Assembly: GCA_030704615.1 (NCBI GenBank)
Contig: CM060734.1
Span: forward strand, 62,262,042 to 62,326,041
Reading direction: 5' to 3'
Source of the DNA: Takakia lepidozioides
Taxonomy: Eukaryota; Streptophyta; Takakiopsida; Takakiales; Takakiaceae
Length of the DNA stretch: 64,000 nucleotides
A program made the translations under genes and the position numbers. Under the pieces are notes generated by a model. That model saw only the letters and a list, made by a program, of their open reading frames with translations, did not search any database and was not told the origin of the DNA. Below, one piece after another: positions 27,021-37,155 of this stretch (positions are counted from its first letter, which is position 1; every line of letters begins with the position of its first letter).

Positions 27021-28096
27021 GTTGTCCAGGCTGACTGATGCAGGCCCCGGGAGAGCAACCGATGAAGTCAACCCCGAAACCCTAAATCGCCCACAGCCGT
27101 AGAATCAACCAGAAAGCAAGTAGCACTGAGGTTGTAAAGCTCTCAGTTGCCACGCGCTTCCACCGTTGCCACGTTCGCTCGTCTCTGCTCTGAGTCCATT
27201 CAATCAAAGGCCAGTCACACTGCTATTGCAATCTACACCACATAATTCTCTTTTTGTTACTAAGCTAGAAATCAGACTATATGGCCATGGCGTCTCTCTG
27301 TCTTCTTCGAGTCCACTGACACGCTCCACTTATTCTCTTGGTCATGCACCGGTTGTTGCTAATCCAGAACTATATAAAACATCGCTTCCATATCCACATC
27401 TCTTGCCCGTAGTGTTCACAAAAGGCAGTAGCGCGGATGCAATATGAGTCTCCACGATAGGTTTAGCCAGCCCCAAGCGCCATGTTTAATTTAAGCTAAC
27501 CGCTCTGCTTTAGCCTAAGCTTTTCGCAAGACAGTGCAGCAAGCAAATTGGCAAAACCGTGGCATAACCGCAAATGGCATCTCAGTTGGGCCATGTCACA
27601 GGAGCTGGCCGAGCACCGTGAACCCTCACGAGGCACCCCAATCTAGATACATTCATCTACTACGGGCAAAACTTTATTATACGTCCAAGTACTTGGGTTC
27701 ATACATCCATTGACAGTCCCATGGACTACGAGGAGATAGATGACGTCCATCGATTCACAGGGATGAAAACTGAATGGATGGTGTCCCTACGGATGATAAA
27801 GTGAGCTCATCCCTAAGGAAGCCTGTGCAGCCAGTACACTCCTTTCTCACTTTTTTCATCCTCTCTTGGCGTTCTTCCTTTCTTCTTGGTCCGCTTGTGA
27901 GAAAGGGCCCTATTGCGTGTTACACTAGAGCTCCGAGGAGGATTTTGAGAATGACTCTAAATCTGCTGTTTGCTGTGAATGTAGCCGCAGAGTACACAAC
28001 ATTGTTCACCAGTCTGTGAGGGACTGGACAGTAGCTGAAATGTACCTTTATTTTCCTCATCTCTAGAGTCTTTTGTGTTCACTTGAATCGGGGACC
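27021..28096. promoter_or_regulatory. Divergent intergenic region between kinase (-) and primase (+) genes
   Basis: The two genes start about 1.08 kb apart in opposite directions, so both promoters must lie here. I find no conserved ORF. A plant-type AAACCCTAAA word is present close to the kinase side (about 27080). Individual promoter elements cannot be assigned. Confidence 0.4.
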
Positions 28097-28549
28097 ATGG
28101 GAGAACAACCCCCGGAGCCCATGGATGAGGACCGCGCGGAGTTTAACGAGAACGATGATGCGAATAAAGACACTGTAGAAACCCGCCAGCTGTGTGAAGG
28201 ATTTAGCCCTGACTATCTGCGGCTTTATTATGGTAAGTCCTGGATGGCCTGACAGTGTGAATTGCAGGACCTAGCTTATGTCTTCTCCCATATTAGTTTG
28301 TCTGGTCATAATCTCATCGGTCGACTCCTCATGAAGCGCGTGTATACGCACAATGCGTCTGATATGCCCGGTCTGCCATTTTGAGCTTCTAGGTCTCTTT
28401 GCCACCTCATTCAGACACTATTGTTGATGTTGATGCGAATCGCCTGTTTTCATACCTTCGCATTCCAAGCCCGTAGATTGAGCTCACGTGTTTGATGTGC
28501 TACCAGGAAGGCTATTTGCTTACGCAGAAGTGGTTGTCATATGGACAAG
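28097..28549 (+). pseudogene. PRIM1: DNA primase small subunit, first two exons only
   Basis: Exon 1 (ATG 28097 to 28232) encodes an acidic leader then LCEGFSPDYLRLYYG, the conserved start of the eukaryotic primase catalytic subunit (the Pol alpha-primase partner that makes RNA primers). Exon 2 (28507-28549) continues in phase with RLFAYAE. The expected KWLSYG block then appears in another frame, so a small deletion has shifted the frame. No further exons follow: 28550-28992 is non-coding and the retroelement X begins at 28993. It is therefore a 5' gene fragment, or a gene whose remaining exons were displaced by the insertion. Confidence 0.68.
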
Positions 28550-28992
28550 GTAAATTCCCAAACAATGTGGTCTTTGTCAATGACTCGGGAGTTCGTCATC
28601 TTTCTTTGTTTGTTTACCACCTTAGAGTAGCTGCGTTTGGACTCCTTGTTCAATATTCTGTCTTGTACCCTGCTTTCTTTTGTATAAGCTCTTTGAGCTT
28701 TCCATGGACTTAGCAAAGTTTATTTATTTATTTATTTATAATATATACGGAGATCTGTAGGATGATCTTGCCTCGTGGTCTCACCCTTTGAAGTTGTTGA
28801 GTTTTTCGAAGTTGTCGAGTTTTAGATGCGTTTGTATCCCCTGCTTTAGATCATTGCATTGTTATGTGCTATGAGTCTATACGATAGTGCATGCCATAAA
28901 CTCCCTCTCGAGTAACGCATGTAAGATCATCTAAGTTGTTCCTAATGTGTCCATTCTTTTGCAAAACAGAGATAGGGTTTTATTCTCCTGTG

Positions 28993-29213
28993 TGTCGTGC
29001 ACCTAAGCATCGTGCCACAACATACATCGCTGTCCACCACACAATCTAAGCACACAATCCTAGAAAGTTATACCACAATGAAAAGAGTTGAGAAATGAGA
29101 GAAGTGAAAGACCATCAAACCACTCTCAAATATGAAAGAAAACGCAATAAGACCACACCTTAGTCCTTTCAAGTGTGAATCCACTCCATCACTCATATAT
29201 AAGTTCCCCCACT
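28993..29213 (-). repeat. Element X 3' LTR, shortened
   Basis: On the - strand it follows the PHD finger stop and ends in GTGCACGACA. It matches the terminal half of the Y LTR (30084-30577), including the 86-bp terminal module, but lacks the first part. It borders the primase fragment on the left. Confidence 0.7.
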
Positions 29214-29217
29214 ACCT

Positions 29218-30083
29218 CTATCCAAGGCATCGTGGACACAACCATTCTCCACTATGAACCTCCTCAAGTGGCGGTGTCAAGCATCCCATGTGCCACCCCC
29301 TTGAGCATTTGTCACACACCAACATGGTCGTGGCACCACCAGCATGCCCACATAGCATGCAACGCAACCCTGCAGGTACCACTACAAGGTTGGGATCTAT
29401 CCTCCCATCCACATGTGCATTGGCGCACAATTACGCACATGGTCCTTCCATACCATCCCATCTCGACCCTCCAGAATCAACACTCCTGAAGGCAATACCT
29501 CCCGGACCCTTAGAATCACACGACCTACTATGACATCCAAGGTCGTAGGCGCTGTCTGCTGCAGATACACATAGTCCCCAGGATGGAAACGCCGAACACC
29601 TGGCTGATATCCCCCTCCACGTATAGTGACGTACCTCAATGTATCTCGGTGTTGGGCAATAGCAAGGTTCTCAAAAGCCATAGGCATGACTCTCTTAAAC
29701 AACTTTGCCCGTTGGGCACATGCTTGTGTCCACACATACGGATCATCAAAGTTGAGGACTACTGCAGTCTCCCTGCGAATAAATGCAGGCAAATCTGGCT
29801 CTCGGCCAAAGATAATGAAATAAGGCGAGAATGAGGCAAGTGATGATTGTTTGCTAAACTTGTAGCCCATGGCCAACCAAGGTAGCTGAAGGTCCCAATC
29901 TCCCAAGTGTCCCTTCTGCAAGCCATACTTGCGCAAGCCTCGCTTGACTGTTTGCAAAACCCTCTCGACCAAGCCATCAGCCTCGGGATGATCCCGAGAA
30001 ATAGTGCAGTGATCTATCAAGGCTTGCTCACACAAAGCCTGAAACTCCCCCGAGAATTCTCTCCCCTGGTCCGTGAGTACCTC
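29218..30083 (-). pseudogene. Element X integrase C-terminal half with PHD finger
   Basis: The integrase core (TDQGREF with the second catalytic D, GLVERV with the E) is followed by a C-terminal DNA-binding region (PGDYVYLQQTAP). After a one-base shift near 29415 comes a PHD finger with all eight zinc ligands in order: CMLC, then CDKC, then H and C in GWHMGC, then C and C in WLCPRC. PHD fingers bind histone H3 tails, so here the domain stands where chromoviruses carry a chromodomain. The first half of this integrase lies at 41159-41600, separated by the nested element Y. The split sits just before TDQGREF. Confidence 0.85.
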
Positions 30084-30577
30084 TGTCGTGCACCTAAGCA
30101 TCGTGCCACAACATACATCACTGTCCACCACACAATCTAAGCACACAATCCTAGAAAGCTATACCACAATGATAAGAGATGAGAAATGAGAGAAGTAGAA
30201 GACAATGAAAGCTGCAATCACATGAAGAACAAGCCCTAGTCCTTCCAAGTGAAATCCACTCTATCACATAAACTAAGTCAAGCCAAGGGCACCTTTGCTA
30301 AAGGAATCCACCCTACAAAGCCCTCAACACACTCCCTCTCAATACCTAGAGCTATGGAGGTGAGAGAAGCTCATGGAGGCTCAACTACAAGAAGATGAGC
30401 CTCCTCAACACTCACAAGGGGAAAACCTATCTCCATGTCTCAAGTGAGGCTCGACACCTCACTTGGCATGTGAGACCAAATGAAGTCCCAACACACAAAA
30501 TATAAATATAAATATCTAAAATGTCCTAGTTAACTAGAAGTAGGTAATTCTAGATAACCATGACTAAAACCATGACA
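30084..30577 (-). repeat. Element Y 3' LTR
   Basis: On the - strand it starts TGTCATGG and ends GTGCACGACA (494 bp). Its first 410 bases match 40748-41157 on the other side of Y. The last 86 bases form a module also found at 28993-29078 and 30580-30665. Confidence 0.8.
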
Positions 30578-30579
30578 GC

Positions 30580-30665
30580 TGTCATGCACCTAAGCATCGT
30601 GCCACAACATACATCGTTGTCCACCACACAATCTAAGCACACAATCCTAGAAAGTTATACCACAA
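30580..30665 (-). repeat. Extra 86-bp LTR-end module
   Basis: This is nearly identical to the terminal 86 bases of the Y 3' LTR and of the X LTR. It lies between a G-rich polypurine tract (30669-30674) and the Y LTR start, separated from that start by two bases. An LTR end therefore abuts an LTR start. Confidence 0.85.
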
Positions 30666-30892
30666 TCGCCCCCCTAGCTGGTGGTTAGGTCCATCTAACT
30701 CCAGATAGCTACAAGATGTAATAGCCACAGCCGTACTAAGTCCTCTATCACTGTCCCTATTGTACTCAAACTCTATAGACCAAGAGGTCGGGTACAAGAG
30801 CAACCCCATCGTTAGTTGCCGTCTTGCAATGTGTGAACTTGAGTCAGGATCTCGTGTGTTAGTCTCCTAGTAGCTTGGCCTTGCATTTCTTG
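30666..30892 (-). other. Element Y 3' untranslated region and polypurine tract
   Basis: Non-coding on both strands between the PHD stop at 30893 and the LTR end module. On the - strand it finishes in AGCTAGGGGGG, the likely polypurine tract that primes plus-strand synthesis. Confidence 0.6.
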
Positions 30893-32271
30893 TTAGTCTT
30901 CCATGGTTGTATCCACTCCCACTAATCCAATGCAATGCGGACATAACCAATCCCCATCAGGAACCATCTCAAGAGGTGGAGTCAAGCATCCCATATGCCA
31001 ACCTCTAGAGCATTGATCATACACCAGCATGGTGGCTGCCCCTCTAGCAGACCTACACAACATGTACCTCAAACTTGTAGGTACCACTGCCAGGTTTGGG
31101 TCAACCCTTCCATCAACATTTGGAAGGTGACATGGCGCGCAATTACGCACATGGTCCTTCCAAATCATGCCATCCCGACCATCCAAGATCACGACTCCCA
31201 AGGGCAACACCTCTCGAACCCTCAAAATAGTACGTCCTACAGTCACATCCAAGGTCGTAGGAGCAGTTTGCTGCAGATAAACATAGTCACCAGGGTTGAA
31301 TCTCCGAACCCCAGGACGATAGCCCCCACCACGTATGGTAGCATACCTCAACATATCACGATGTTGTGCAATGACAAGGTTCTCGAAAGCCATGGGCATG
31401 ACTTTCTTGAACAACTCTGCACGCTGTTCACATGCACGTGCCCACACGTCCGGATCATCAAGGTTAAGAACTGTAGCAGCTTCTCTGCGAATGGATGTAG
31501 GCAAATCCGGCTCTCGGCCAAAGAGAAGAAAGTATGGTGAGAATGAGGCAAGTGATGCTTGCTTGCTGAACCTGTAGCCCATGGCTAACCAGGGTAACTG
31601 AAGGTCCCAATCTCCTAGGTGTCCATTCTGCAAGCCATACTTGCGCAAACCCCTCTTTATTGTCTGAACAACTTTCTCTGCCAAGCCATCGGCCTCAGGA
31701 TGATCCCGAGAAGTGGTGCGGTGGTCTATCAAGGCCTTGTCACACAAAGCCTGAAACTCCCCCAAGAACTCTCTCCTTGGTCCGTGAGTACCTCACTGGA
31801 GCACCGAATCGGCTAAGCACACAATCCAAGAATGCATACGCAGCTCCCTCACTAGCATTTATCAGGCAATGGAACCAATTCAATCCACTTGGAGAAGTGC
31901 TCCACCATCACCAACACGTACTTGTTGTGGCGCATGGTCAGTGGCAATGGCCCTACGAAGTCAAGACTCCACCTGTAGCCCAATCCCATGATCGAAAGAG
32001 GGTGCAATTGTGGAGTAGGGGCGTTGAATGAAGCACGCACCCTGTCACACACCATGCACCTAGCCACAAATTGTTGCACCTCTGTGTGCATACCATGCCA
32101 CCAATACTGCCCCTGCAGTAGACTATGAGTGCGTCGCACCCCAAAATACCCCAACTCCTCATGGGCATGCCGCACTAACCATGCCCGCTGTGTTGGGTGA
32201 GGCACAATCCTCACTCGACCATCCTCCCACACTCGGAGTAGGTGTGTCCCCTCCCATTTGAACCTCTTGGC
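30893..32271 (-). pseudogene. Element Y integrase with degenerate PHD finger
   Basis: An HHCC zinc module (HAHEELGYFG, then CMVC) and the first catalytic D (SLDFVGPLP) lie in 31852-32232. The frame breaks near 31780-31850. The core continues in 30893-31765 with the DNA-binding tail and a PHD-like domain. Here two of the eight zinc ligands are Tyr (YMLC for CMLC, YDQC for CDKC). The X copy at 29218 has all eight, so this PHD has probably lost its fold. Confidence 0.85.
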
Positions 32272-33021
32272 TCATTGTAGGATCCGATCCCTCTCCTTGG
32301 CAGTCACAGTGGCTGCAGTGTCTCCAGTGCGGAGGTAGTCCAACACAACTGAATCCTCATGTATATCTTTGGCGCCACCTTGCTCATTGCTGGCCTCAGG
32401 GTCCTCAGACACTTGATCTACAGTCATCCCTGTTGCAGGTCCAATCTGGCCTTCCGCTGCCAAGATACACAGAAATGCAGATGCATGCCATCCGGGCACC
32501 ATCTCCTCGTCCGTCTCACCATGCCACCGAGCTCCAGTGTCATCCTGTTGGCTCGTGCATGGATTGCGACTCAACCCATCTGCATTGCGATTGACCAAAC
32601 CCGGTCGATGCACCACCTGAAAGTCATACTCTTGAAGGATGAGTGCCCACCGTGCAAGCTTCCCCGTAAGCTTGTCTGACTCCATCAACCACTTGAGTGG
32701 TTGGTGATCCGTGACAAGGGTGAAGAGATTGCCGTATAGATAGCACCTGAAGTGTGCCACGGCCCACACTGCAGCTAAGCATTCTCTCTCATATGAGCTA
32801 TACTTAGACTCTGCAACGTTGTTTGAGCGGCTAGCATAAGCCACTACGAACTCTCTTCCCTCATCATCCACCTGTGTGAGCACCGCTCCAAGCCCCAGCA
32901 TGCTCCAATCTGTATGCAGCTGAAAAGGACGCCCCCTGATAGGTCGTCTCAAGATGGGCGCCGAGGTCAACCTCGCCTTGAGCTCTTGAAAAGCTTGTTC
33001 TTGCTCATTTTCCACTGCCAC
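32272..33021 (-). pseudogene. Element Y RNase H region, ends in a nonsense change
   Basis: RNase H with HTDWSMLGLGAVL, ERECLAAVWAV, TDHQPLKWL and a NADGLSRN end. A spacer towards integrase follows. The frame is closed by TGA at 32272-32274. The X copy has CGA there, so this is a CGA to TGA mutation inside what was one continuous frame with integrase. Confidence 0.88.
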
Positions 33022-34053
33022 TCCTGGTCCACCTTGGTCAGCTTGGTTAGAGCCTTTGCAATGGCACTAAATCCCTTAACAAACCGTCTATAATAGTTTG
33101 CTAACCCCATGAAAGCTCGAACTCGGCTCACATCCGTGGGGCGTGGAACCTGTGCAATGGACTCTACCTTAGTCTGTTGTACCCCCAATCCTCCAGGATA
33201 TATCATGTGACCCAGATACTCAATCTGGTTGTGGAAAAACTTGCACTTTCCGGATGTAACTTCAATCCGTGCGCCCTCAAGCGCTCAAATACCCCCTGAA
33301 GGTGTCTCTCATGCTCTTCCACCGTAGCACTAAAGATGATGATGTCATCTATGTAGCACCGAGCAAACTCCACCCCTGCTAGAATCTGTCCATGACTCTC
33401 TGAAACTCTGCCGGAGCGTTCTTAAGCCCAAATGGTAAGAACCGCCACTGGTATAGGCAATCCTTCCCGTGCTCATTGATCCCCCAGAATGCCGTCTTTT
33501 GCTTATCCGCCTCCTTGATCGGCAACTGGTGATATCCGGATCGTAAATCCAACGTGCTAAAGACCTTGGCATGCCCAATGGCATCAAAGATCTCCTCTGG
33601 TGTTGGCATGGCATACCTATCGGACTTGGTCTGACGATTTACAGGCCGGTAATCACCGCACATACGTCTCTCCGTCCAATTGCCAAAGACATCCTTCTTG
33701 GCTGGCATCACTGTGGCTGAAGCATACTCTCCCCCAGATAGCTCCACCAAACCAGCCTCCCAAAGGTCCTGAGTTCTCATCTGAATCAAGGACCTCTCCA
33801 TGTCACTGTATCTATAGGGTCTCCGAAAGATTGGCGTGTCAGTAGCCAATTCAATGCGAATCTCTTGACCCTTCAGTGCTCCTAAGTCCTTCAAACTGAA
33901 GGCAAAGCAGTTCCTGTAAGCCCTCAAGAACCGCCGTATACGTCGTCTCTCTCCTCCGGTGACTATAGGTCCAACATCAGGCTCCCAGTTGTCCTCCGTG
34001 ACTGCAACCTTGAGTCCAGCAGGCTTAGAGGTAGAAGACGCGTCCCGTGGTTG
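33022..34053 (-). pseudogene. Element Y reverse transcriptase
   Basis: Continues in the same frame as the methyltransferase ORF, directly after its TAG. RT motifs: [39 protein letters not shown], and CYIDDIIIF with the catalytic Asp pair, which falls after a one-base deletion near 33390. The thumb and connection region (GLANYYRRFVKGF) is in yet another frame near 33100. Copy X keeps the equivalent frame open across these points, so the breaks are recent. Confidence 0.9.
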
Positions 34054-34056
34054 CTA
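34054..34056 (-). other. UAG stop in a readthrough context between methyltransferase and RT
   Basis: On the - strand GCA TAG CAA CCA CGG. The six bases after UAG fit the CAR-YYA consensus that promotes stop readthrough in plant viral replicase genes. The frame is open for at least 220 codons on the far side. Element X has the same TAG CAA CCA at the same place (43430-43432). Confidence 0.75.
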
Positions 34057-37000
34057 TGCTGCAACCTCTTGAGCAGTGACCACTGCCTCCTCTGTCAGTG
34101 ACAATGTCTCATCCTGCCCCATCATCCCATCCTTGAGGACCTCCTCAATCCGAGAAAAATCCCCAACCTGATCCATCACCGCCGCCTTGGCTGCCAACTC
34201 CTTCTGAACCTCGAGCACCTCCCACGTGTGCCATGGATGCGGCCTGCACCTCGTGGTCCTCACCTGCTCGCCCCCACTCGCTGCCTGTACCGTCTCGGTA
34301 GGCAGGGAGACCATGAAGGGAAGTGTACTCCGTACTCTGCGCTGCTCAGCCATAGCCAAGCTGATAATCCAGGTCAAGCAATTGAGATCCATTGCTTGCC
34401 CCAACACCTGACGACGTGATGCCTCAGAAAGAGATGGCACCGCCGTGGTACCTGTGGTAAAACCCATCGCCCGCTCGCGCTCGTCAGCATTGGGCTCCAC
34501 TAATTGTTGCAACTGGCTATCCCACAAGAGGCCAGGTCCACCATCCCGAAAAGCATGGGATCCTGGGAAGCTGAGCAGTGTAGGTAATGCTGCTCGTGGT
34601 TGACCCACCCTGTTGACCACTGCCAAAGGCGAACGGTCATCGTGTCTCACACGTTGAGACTGCCTCCCTGTGTCCAAAATGCTATCCACTGTGAGGTGTG
34701 CTGGCCGCTGCACCCCATCAAATGCACGCTTGAGCAGTGCGGGTGGCATCAAGTTAGTCCACCATAGCCGTGGACGATGAGCCCATGACCCCACTGCAGC
34801 TGCATCCAGCAACACTGCTGACCCAAGCCACGACCGGACTTGATGCACACTGGCCATCACCCTGGCCCGAGAATCACCCATCAGTGGCACATTCTCCAAG
34901 ATGTATGCTGGAGATACAGCTTGATGAAGCTGCAAGTGGCGCAAAATCCGCACCATCTCCCAAAACAGACCCGTCCTCGAGTCTCGCAATCCATTGCCAT
35001 GCCCGGCTGATGAATGCCCTTGGCAGGGCCAACCTGCCACTACCAGATCAATGGAGCCAACCCGCTCCAAATCCTGCGCCCCCAGCAACGAAATGTCTGC
35101 TGGCAAGGCTTGTTGGTATCCACGAACTGCAGACACTGGCAACAAATCAGGGTACTGCTGTACCAACTGAGCAACATGGCGCAGTGAGACGCGTCGTGCA
35201 GTCTCATCCCTCTCCACATACAGGTAACGTCGAACTCGTACACCTGCCTGCAGTACTGCAGCCAATCCAGTGCTGATCCCGCCAAACAAGTCCAGAAGGC
35301 ATATGCCTTCATCCGGGCACTGCCACACAAGAGGTGTGGTGTCCAATGGCGACAACTGAGGTGGTCCTGGTGCAATCACCGCACTCTCCTCTTCTCCTGA
35401 CGGTACGAAGGCCTCTACCCAGGCTTGTTGTACCCGTCCATCAGCAGCCTGCTGCAAATCCTTGCTCGTACCCCATAATGGAGTGTGAGCAACCATGGCA
35501 GGCAACTCCGCCGTACCATGCATGTCATCCTGCTCTGCTGGAGGTGGCACATCCTCTGCATGGGCATTGCCTTCCAGCAACTCTCCAGGCCAACTAACTG
35601 CAGCTGTAAAGGCGGCTAGTGTTGGCATCTTGCCCCGCTGGGCAGCCGCAATACCCCCAATGAATGTCACAGGGAGCTGTGCACGACGACCATCCCCTGA
35701 CTGCCATCCAGGCCTGTAGGATGCTGACTCCTCCCAAAAGTCCAGGGTGAAGCCCATGGGATATAACACTGCCCCACCAACAAGGACATCGTAAGAGACC
35801 GCGTCTGTCACAATGGCCTTGGCTCGCATCACTGAGCCATCTACAGGATGATCTGGTTGTAGTCCAATGGCCAACTCACGCCGTGTCATGCCCCGAGCCT
35901 GCTCTGATCCTCCCAGAGATGTCTGTATCTGGAAAGGACAAGGCTCCATATCCGCCTCCATGAGGCCCAAACCTGCAATAGCAGCTCTGCCCAACATCAG
36001 TGGCTGAGCTCCTGAGTCCAACAAGACCCGCAGTGGCCGGTACTTCTTGCCTGCCGGTCCACTCAAAGTGAAAATGCCTCCCTGGTTGTCTAACAAGACA
36101 ACTCCAGGTGTCACCATGGCGCGCTCAAAGGCTGGCCTAGCTGGCAGCTCCGTCAACCTGGCAGCTGCAGCTTGCCATGGCGCAGCCGTGGCAGTCTTGA
36201 CCCTCAAATCCGAGGATCCCTCTGCCACTACACCTTCCAGTAACTCCGCAGAAGATGAAGTGACCTCCCCACTCTCGCAGAGTGTTGCTGCTAGTCTGAA
36301 CACTGCAGCTGGTCTTACCCCCGGCGTCGCAATCATGGTTGCCGAGAACAGTGGGGCTTGACACACAGAGGTGGCTGCCCCCAATAACACACCGGCTGCA
36401 CTAGCCTTGGTAGCAGGTGTCAGTGCTGCACGTGTAGCTCTCCCCAATGGCATAGTAACCTCCGCCTCGGTAACAGTCGGGCGAGAACTAGGTGCCATGG
36501 ATGGCGTCGACACTGTCTCCGCCAATGTGAATGACTGAGGAAGCCTCGCCTGACGGCTTGCCTCCCCACGCTGTGGATCCAATTCCACCTCTGCACCTCG
36601 TGGCTCAGGAACTCGTGCTGCTCCTCGAGTCACGGCTGCAGCAGACTCCACCTGCACTAGTGGTAGTGCTGCTCCGCACATGAATCCCATGCCTCCCATA
36701 TCTCCTCCCTCAGGAGCAGGAGGTGGACCATCCCGCCTGGGAGCCGGTACCACCTGAGCTGTAGCCATGGCAGCGAGCCTCTGCTCTAGCTGCTGAAGCC
36801 GGTTGGCCATGTCTTGGTCAACACCCTGACCTCCGCGTCCTTGGCCATGTTGAGCTTGCCCTTGGCCTGCACCTCGTGCCCGACCACCTCGTCCTCTCTG
36901 GGCTGGTCCACCTCGCCCCCGGCCACCATTGTTCCCTTGGAACTGGCCTGGGCGCAACTCAGGGTGCAAGTCATAACACTGGGCATCTCCATGCCCATAC

Positions 37001-37155
37001 TTGCCACAATGCCCACACTGCAACTGTGCAGGCTGTGCTTGTGCCGGCCTTCTGCCACTCTCTGGGCAATCTCTCTTGACATGGGGTCCTCCACATGTCC
37101 AACATATCACCCCTGGTTGCTGTTGGCCTGCAAAAGATGCCACGGGCCTCTGCAC
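34054..37155 (-). CDS. Element Y zinc knuckles, protease and C5-cytosine DNA methyltransferase
   Basis: A continuous frame of 1033 codons. Residues 18-30 and 47-60 are two zinc knuckles (CWTCGGPHVKRDC and CGHCGKYGHGDAQC). An RG/Q-rich stretch and low-complexity linker follow. The aspartic protease (VLLDSGAQP) is at about 377-384. The DNA methyltransferase occupies about 612-935: motif I LDLFGGISTG (621-630), motif IV AGWPCQGHS with catalytic Cys 711, motif VI ENVP (754-757), motif VIII AHRPRLWW (792-799) and a motif X-like LGQAMDLNCLTW (918-929). The linear order I-IV-VI-VIII-X excludes the rearranged DRM type. The SAM motif and AHRPRLWW resemble the DNMT3 group. All key residues are present, so activity is plausible. 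It would methylate cytosine in DNA, perhaps the element's own cDNA. Confidence 0.92.
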   Translation of the reverse strand: MQRPVASFAGQQQPGVICWTCGGPHVKRDCPESGRRPAQAQPAQLQCGHCGKYGHGDAQCYDLHPELRPGQFQGNNGGRGRGGPAQRGRGGRARGAGQGQAQHGQGRGGQGVDQDMANRLQQLEQRLAAMATAQVVPAPRRDGPPPAPEGGDMGGMGFMCGAALPLVQVESAAAVTRGAARVPEPRGAEVELDPQRGEASRQARLPQSFTLAETVSTPSMAPSSRPTVTEAEVTMPLGRATRAALTPATKASAAGVLLGAATSVCQAPLFSATMIATPGVRPAAVFRLAATLCESGEVTSSSAELLEGVVAEGSSDLRVKTATAAPWQAAAARLTELPARPAFERAMVTPGVVLLDNQGGIFTLSGPAGKKYRPLRVLLDSGAQPLMLGRAAIAGLGLMEADMEPCPFQIQTSLGGSEQARGMTRRELAIGLQPDHPVDGSVMRAKAIVTDAVSYDVLVGGAVLYPMGFTLDFWEESASYRPGWQSGDGRRAQLPVTFIGGIAAAQRGKMPTLAAFTAAVSWPGELLEGNAHAEDVPPPAEQDDMHGTAELPAMVAHTPLWGTSKDLQQAADGRVQQAWVEAFVPSGEEESAVIAPGPPQLSPLDTTPLVWQCPDEGICLLDLFGGISTGLAAVLQAGVRVRRYLYVERDETARRVSLRHVAQLVQQYPDLLPVSAVRGYQQALPADISLLGAQDLERVGSIDLVVAGWPCQGHSSAGHGNGLRDSRTGLFWEMVRILRHLQLHQAVSPAYILENVPLMGDSRARVMASVHQVRSWLGSAVLLDAAAVGSWAHRPRLWWTNLMPPALLKRAFDGVQRPAHLTVDSILDTGRQSQRVRHDDRSPLAVVNRVGQPRAALPTLLSFPGSHAFRDGGPGLLWDSQLQQLVEPNADERERAMGFTTGTTAVPSLSEASRRQVLGQAMDLNCLTWIISLAMAEQRRVRSTLPFMVSLPTETVQAASGGEQVRTTRCRPHPWHTWEVLEVQKELAAKAAVMDQVGDFSRIEEVLKDGMMGQDETLSLTEEAVVTAQEVAA

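Noticed and set aside
30084-30665. Terminal-repeat miniature retrotransposon made of the 86-bp repeats and 410 bp between them
   Set aside because: No primer site follows the first repeat, and the target duplication fits an LTR that starts at TGTCATGG, so an LTR-LTR junction explains it better.
35334-36361. Several + strand ORFs opposite the methyltransferase
   Set aside because: They are antisense shadows of a GC-rich coding frame and contain no recognisable motif.
34054-37155. Bacterial restriction-modification methyltransferase or contamination
   Set aside because: The domain is embedded in one frame with Gag zinc knuckles and a retroviral protease, runs in frame into RT, and a second diverged copy sits in the flanking element X.
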